DNA of 31,318 nucleotides from positions 1-31,318 of IMG/VR virus record IMGVR_UViG_3300036985_000722, one strand, 5' to 3'. This document shows positions 29,561 to 31,318 of this stretch, in pieces; position 1 is the stretch's first letter, and each line of letters begins with the position of its first letter. The notes below the pieces were generated by a model that had not been told where the DNA came from, ran no database searches, and was given only the letters and a program-made list of their open reading frames with translations. The translations under genes and the position numbers were made by a program. Source of the DNA: a virus.

Positions 29561-30109
29561 CTAAAAAAGCTTTTTAGCCACGCCGATTTGATGGACTTTT
29601 TGCAATGGCTGGTATTGATATTGAAACAAATATTTATTGTCCAAGTAGGCAACCGACGCCGACGGCTCCAGCAAAGAATTAACGCCAGCTCCCAAGTAAA
29701 TCCCTTTCGATTTTTTAATTATTGTTTCCGTTTTTGTCTCGGTAATTGTATTCGTTACGACTGGTATTTTAAAATCGCTTGTGGCGGTCATTTTTAAGAC
29801 CTCTCCCAAGACTTCACCGCTCACGCTTGTACTTCCATACTCAAAAGGAAACGACGCCGTAAACGCGCTAATTTTAGGCTTAAAATCGATTAGTATTGTA
29901 TCCCTTAAAAGTTCTGTTTTTATCTTTGTTTTAGGGACATAAACCGTGTCCTTTACCTCGACAATTAAAGTGTCCGTTTTTGTCACGGTTTCAAACTTAT
30001 AAAAGGTTTCGCTTTCAGGCTTTGGATAAAATATAAAAGCCACAATTATTCCAGCCAAAAAGGCCAGCAATGCAATTCTAATCTTTTGGTTGTCGGTTGA
30101 AAAATTCAT
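29561..30109 (-). CDS. Membrane-anchored periplasmic protein, spanin-like candidate
   Basis: The 182-aa protein has one N-terminal membrane helix at about residues 11-27 (IRIALLAFLAGIIVAFIFYP) after a short cytoplasmic part, then an exported domain. That domain holds heptad-like TETKTETIIKK and Thr/Val-rich strands. The end (about 135-182) looks like amphipathic strands finishing QIGVAKKLF, with an aromatic-rich YLFQYQYQP. Similar proteins (DUF6808-like) occur in Bacteroidota phages. It may link inner membrane to cell wall or outer membrane, as a spanin does, but no lipobox is present and it lies far from the lysozyme in this window. Confidence 0.7.
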   Translation of the reverse strand: MNFSTDNQKIRIALLAFLAGIIVAFIFYPKPESETFYKFETVTKTDTLIVEVKDTVYVPKTKIKTELLRDTILIDFKPKISAFTASFPFEYGSTSVSGEVLGEVLKMTATSDFKIPVVTNTITETKTETIIKKSKGIYLGAGVNSLLEPSASVAYLDNKYLFQYQYQPLQKVHQIGVAKKLF

Positions 30110-30327
30110 TGTTCAATAAATAAATTGTCCTGTTCTAATATTTTTCTAAATTCCTTTCGGCAATAATCGTAAGCTTTATAAGTTTCGTCGGTCAATTCTT
30201 TGTATTTCATTTCTGAGCGCAAAAGTTGGTCAAATTCCCAAATCGCACTCTTATAGTTTTCGCCGTTTATTGCGGCTTGAAAATCGCTATTTTCTTCAGG
30301 TAAATCAAATTCTAAGATTGCTTTCAT
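30106..30327 (-). CDS. Hypothetical protein, 73 aa
   Basis: The acidic helical protein begins MKAILEFDLPEENSDFQAAI and has SAIWEFDQLLRSEMKYKEL near residues 27-45. I know similar short proteins in other phages (an MKAILEFDLPE start followed by a helical bundle) but no function. It is joined by ATGA overlaps on both sides, to the metallophosphoesterase and the membrane-anchored protein. Confidence 0.8.
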   Translation of the reverse strand: MKAILEFDLPEENSDFQAAINGENYKSAIWEFDQLLRSEMKYKELTDETYKAYDYCRKEFRKILEQDNLFIEQ

Positions 30328-31205
30328 AGTGGAAATTTACAACTGTCCACTAACATTTCATAATTGTCGCCTTTAGGCGTTCTAATTCTTAAATGGTCTA
30401 AGTTTAATATTCGCCCGCCAGTTGGTTTTACAGGCGCTCCGCGTTCAACGTGCCATCCACCAAAGCCGTCCTCGTATTCTTCTTTATATGCGCCAGTTAA
30501 TGCAAGGTGAATTTGCTTTTGCACTAATTCGTGGCAATGCTTCCCTGGATTATAACCTACGCAATCCCTTACATCGTTACGACTAGAGTTTTCGTGAATG
30601 TGTCCCATAACAAAGATGTCCATATTTTCGTACATTTCTAGCGCTCGAGTCAAGTTAATGGCTCCCTTAGTAACTACCCCACCCCCCCCACTACCGTGGA
30701 AATACTTTAAATTTTTTGTCATATAGGTATTGCCCTCTATATGCTTTTTTATTACAAGCCAACCTCCATAACCTCCAGTATAAACGCTAGTTTTGTTCGT
30801 GTAATTTAGCAAGTCGACAAACCTTTGCAATGGGTCGGTTTCTAAATTTTTTATAATTCCAGTCTCGTGGTTTCCGTAACCGATAACAGTTAATAAATGA
30901 GCGTAAGGCGACCACCAATCAACCGCATTCTCAATTACGGCGTCTATATAGTTTGCCTTGTTGTGTTCGGGCAATACATCCTTTTTGCTTCGCCTTGGGT
31001 CATACTTGCCTTGCATTAAACAGAAAAAATCGCCGTTTATAAAAATTGGCATTTCTTGCTCTTTGCAGTAGTCTAAATGGCGCTTTAATTTGTCGCGGTC
31101 ACATTTGGGATTATCCCAATGGATGTCAGATAATAAAGCAATTTTGCACTCCTTTTGCTCAAGGCTTATTTGATGTAAGTTTCTTGAGATTCTTTTAATT
31201 TCCAT
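30324..31205 (-). CDS. Calcineurin-like metallophosphoesterase
   Basis: The 293-aa enzyme has all the metal-binding blocks: SDIHWD with Asp27 and His29, NGDFF with Asp59, GNHE at 111-114, and MGHIHEN near residue 210. It would hydrolyse a phosphoester; phage relatives are linked to DNA repair or nucleotide or RNA processing, but the substrate cannot be read from sequence. A Gly-rich loop (HGSGGGG) is encoded by a tract with eight consecutive G, which could be slip-prone. It is followed by the 73-aa gene with an ATGA overlap and preceded after five bases by a truncated gene. Confidence 0.9.
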   Translation of the reverse strand: MEIKRISRNLHQISLEQKECKIALLSDIHWDNPKCDRDKLKRHLDYCKEQEMPIFINGDFFCLMQGKYDPRRSKKDVLPEHNKANYIDAVIENAVDWWSPYAHLLTVIGYGNHETGIIKNLETDPLQRFVDLLNYTNKTSVYTGGYGGWLVIKKHIEGNTYMTKNLKYFHGSGGGGVVTKGAINLTRALEMYENMDIFVMGHIHENSSRNDVRDCVGYNPGKHCHELVQKQIHLALTGAYKEEYEDGFGGWHVERGAPVKPTGGRILNLDHLRIRTPKGDNYEMLVDSCKFPL

Positions 31206-31210
31206 TACAT

Positions 31211-31318
31211 TTATATTAGGTCTTCGCCTTTATAATCTGGATAATTAGTTTCCATATAATCAATCCGTCGAACATAAATCCAAGAAATCGGGACTATTAT
31301 AATTGATAAAATCGTAAA
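31211..31318 (-). CDS. 3' end of a membrane protein gene, cut by the window edge
   Basis: An open frame enters from the right edge and stops at 31211-31213. The visible 35 residues are a hydrophobic helix (FTILSIIIVPISWIYV), then RRIDYMETNYPDYKGEDLI. This is a C-terminal membrane segment with a cytoplasmic tail. The five-base gap to the next gene fits the operon. The rest lies outside. Confidence 0.6.
   Translation of the reverse strand, partial: FTILSIIIVPISWIYVRRIDYMETNYPDYKGEDLI

Overview
The window looks like a large part of a tailed phage (or prophage) of a Bacteroidota host, most likely a Flavobacteriia-type bacterium. Three things point there. Four promoters match the Bacteroidota consensus TTTG or TTG, a 17-19 nt spacer, then TAnnTTTG. 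Gene starts lack Shine-Dalgarno sites and have A/T-rich leaders. Many proteins are of types familiar from phages of this phylum. The structural genes are HK97-like with a long-tail (siphovirus) set. Every confident gene except one is on the minus strand, so transcription runs from high to low coordinates. No integrase, repressor/Cro pair, DNA polymerase or helicase is visible, so the lifestyle cannot be decided from this window. Neither edge is a natural end: a gene is cut at 31318 and a start codon is cut at 1-5.

In transcription order, 31318-29561 holds the tail end of a membrane protein gene, a metallophosphoesterase, a small unknown protein and a membrane-anchored periplasmic protein. At 29560-29312 there is a 249-bp convergent gap with inverted repeats and a leftward promoter set inside an operator-like repeat. 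The only plus-strand gene is at 29057-29311. The early operon (28916 to about 25632) starts from a good promoter at 28953-28982. It encodes an acidic protein, an ERF-family annealing protein, a Gp157-like protein, a Cys-rich miniprotein, HTH proteins and a PD-(D/E)XK-type nuclease, with several very short genes joined by ATGA overlaps. A replication block (25505-22892) follows, with its own promoter and terminator-containing leader. It carries a DUF6291-like protein whose gene contains seven 10-bp iterons, a second replication-type protein, a small protein with an SSB-like C-terminus, a RusA resolvase and an XRE regulator.

Late genes run from 22806 to the left edge. They are a methyltransferase, small and large terminase, portal, a MuF head protein fused to a zinc-metalloprotease-like domain, a Cys-rich protein, a GT25 glycosyltransferase, prohead protease, major capsid protein (followed by a terminator), a GT4 glycosyltransferase, connector, head closure protein, HK97 gp10-like protein and tail terminator. 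Then come two paralogous tail tube proteins with a Cys-rich miniprotein between them, a tail assembly chaperone pair with a -1 frameshift site, tape measure, a tail tip protein carrying a seven-bladed propeller, a long fibre and two small proteins. After another terminator come two membrane proteins (one the likely holin), a tiny basic protein and a GH24 lysozyme.

The observations most worth checking are the MuF-zincin fusion, the iteron array inside the replication gene, the promoter-terminator-pseudoknot leader before it, the propeller insertion, the three sugar or methyl transferases scattered through the head genes, and the two Cys-rich miniproteins that share cysteine spacing across distant modules.
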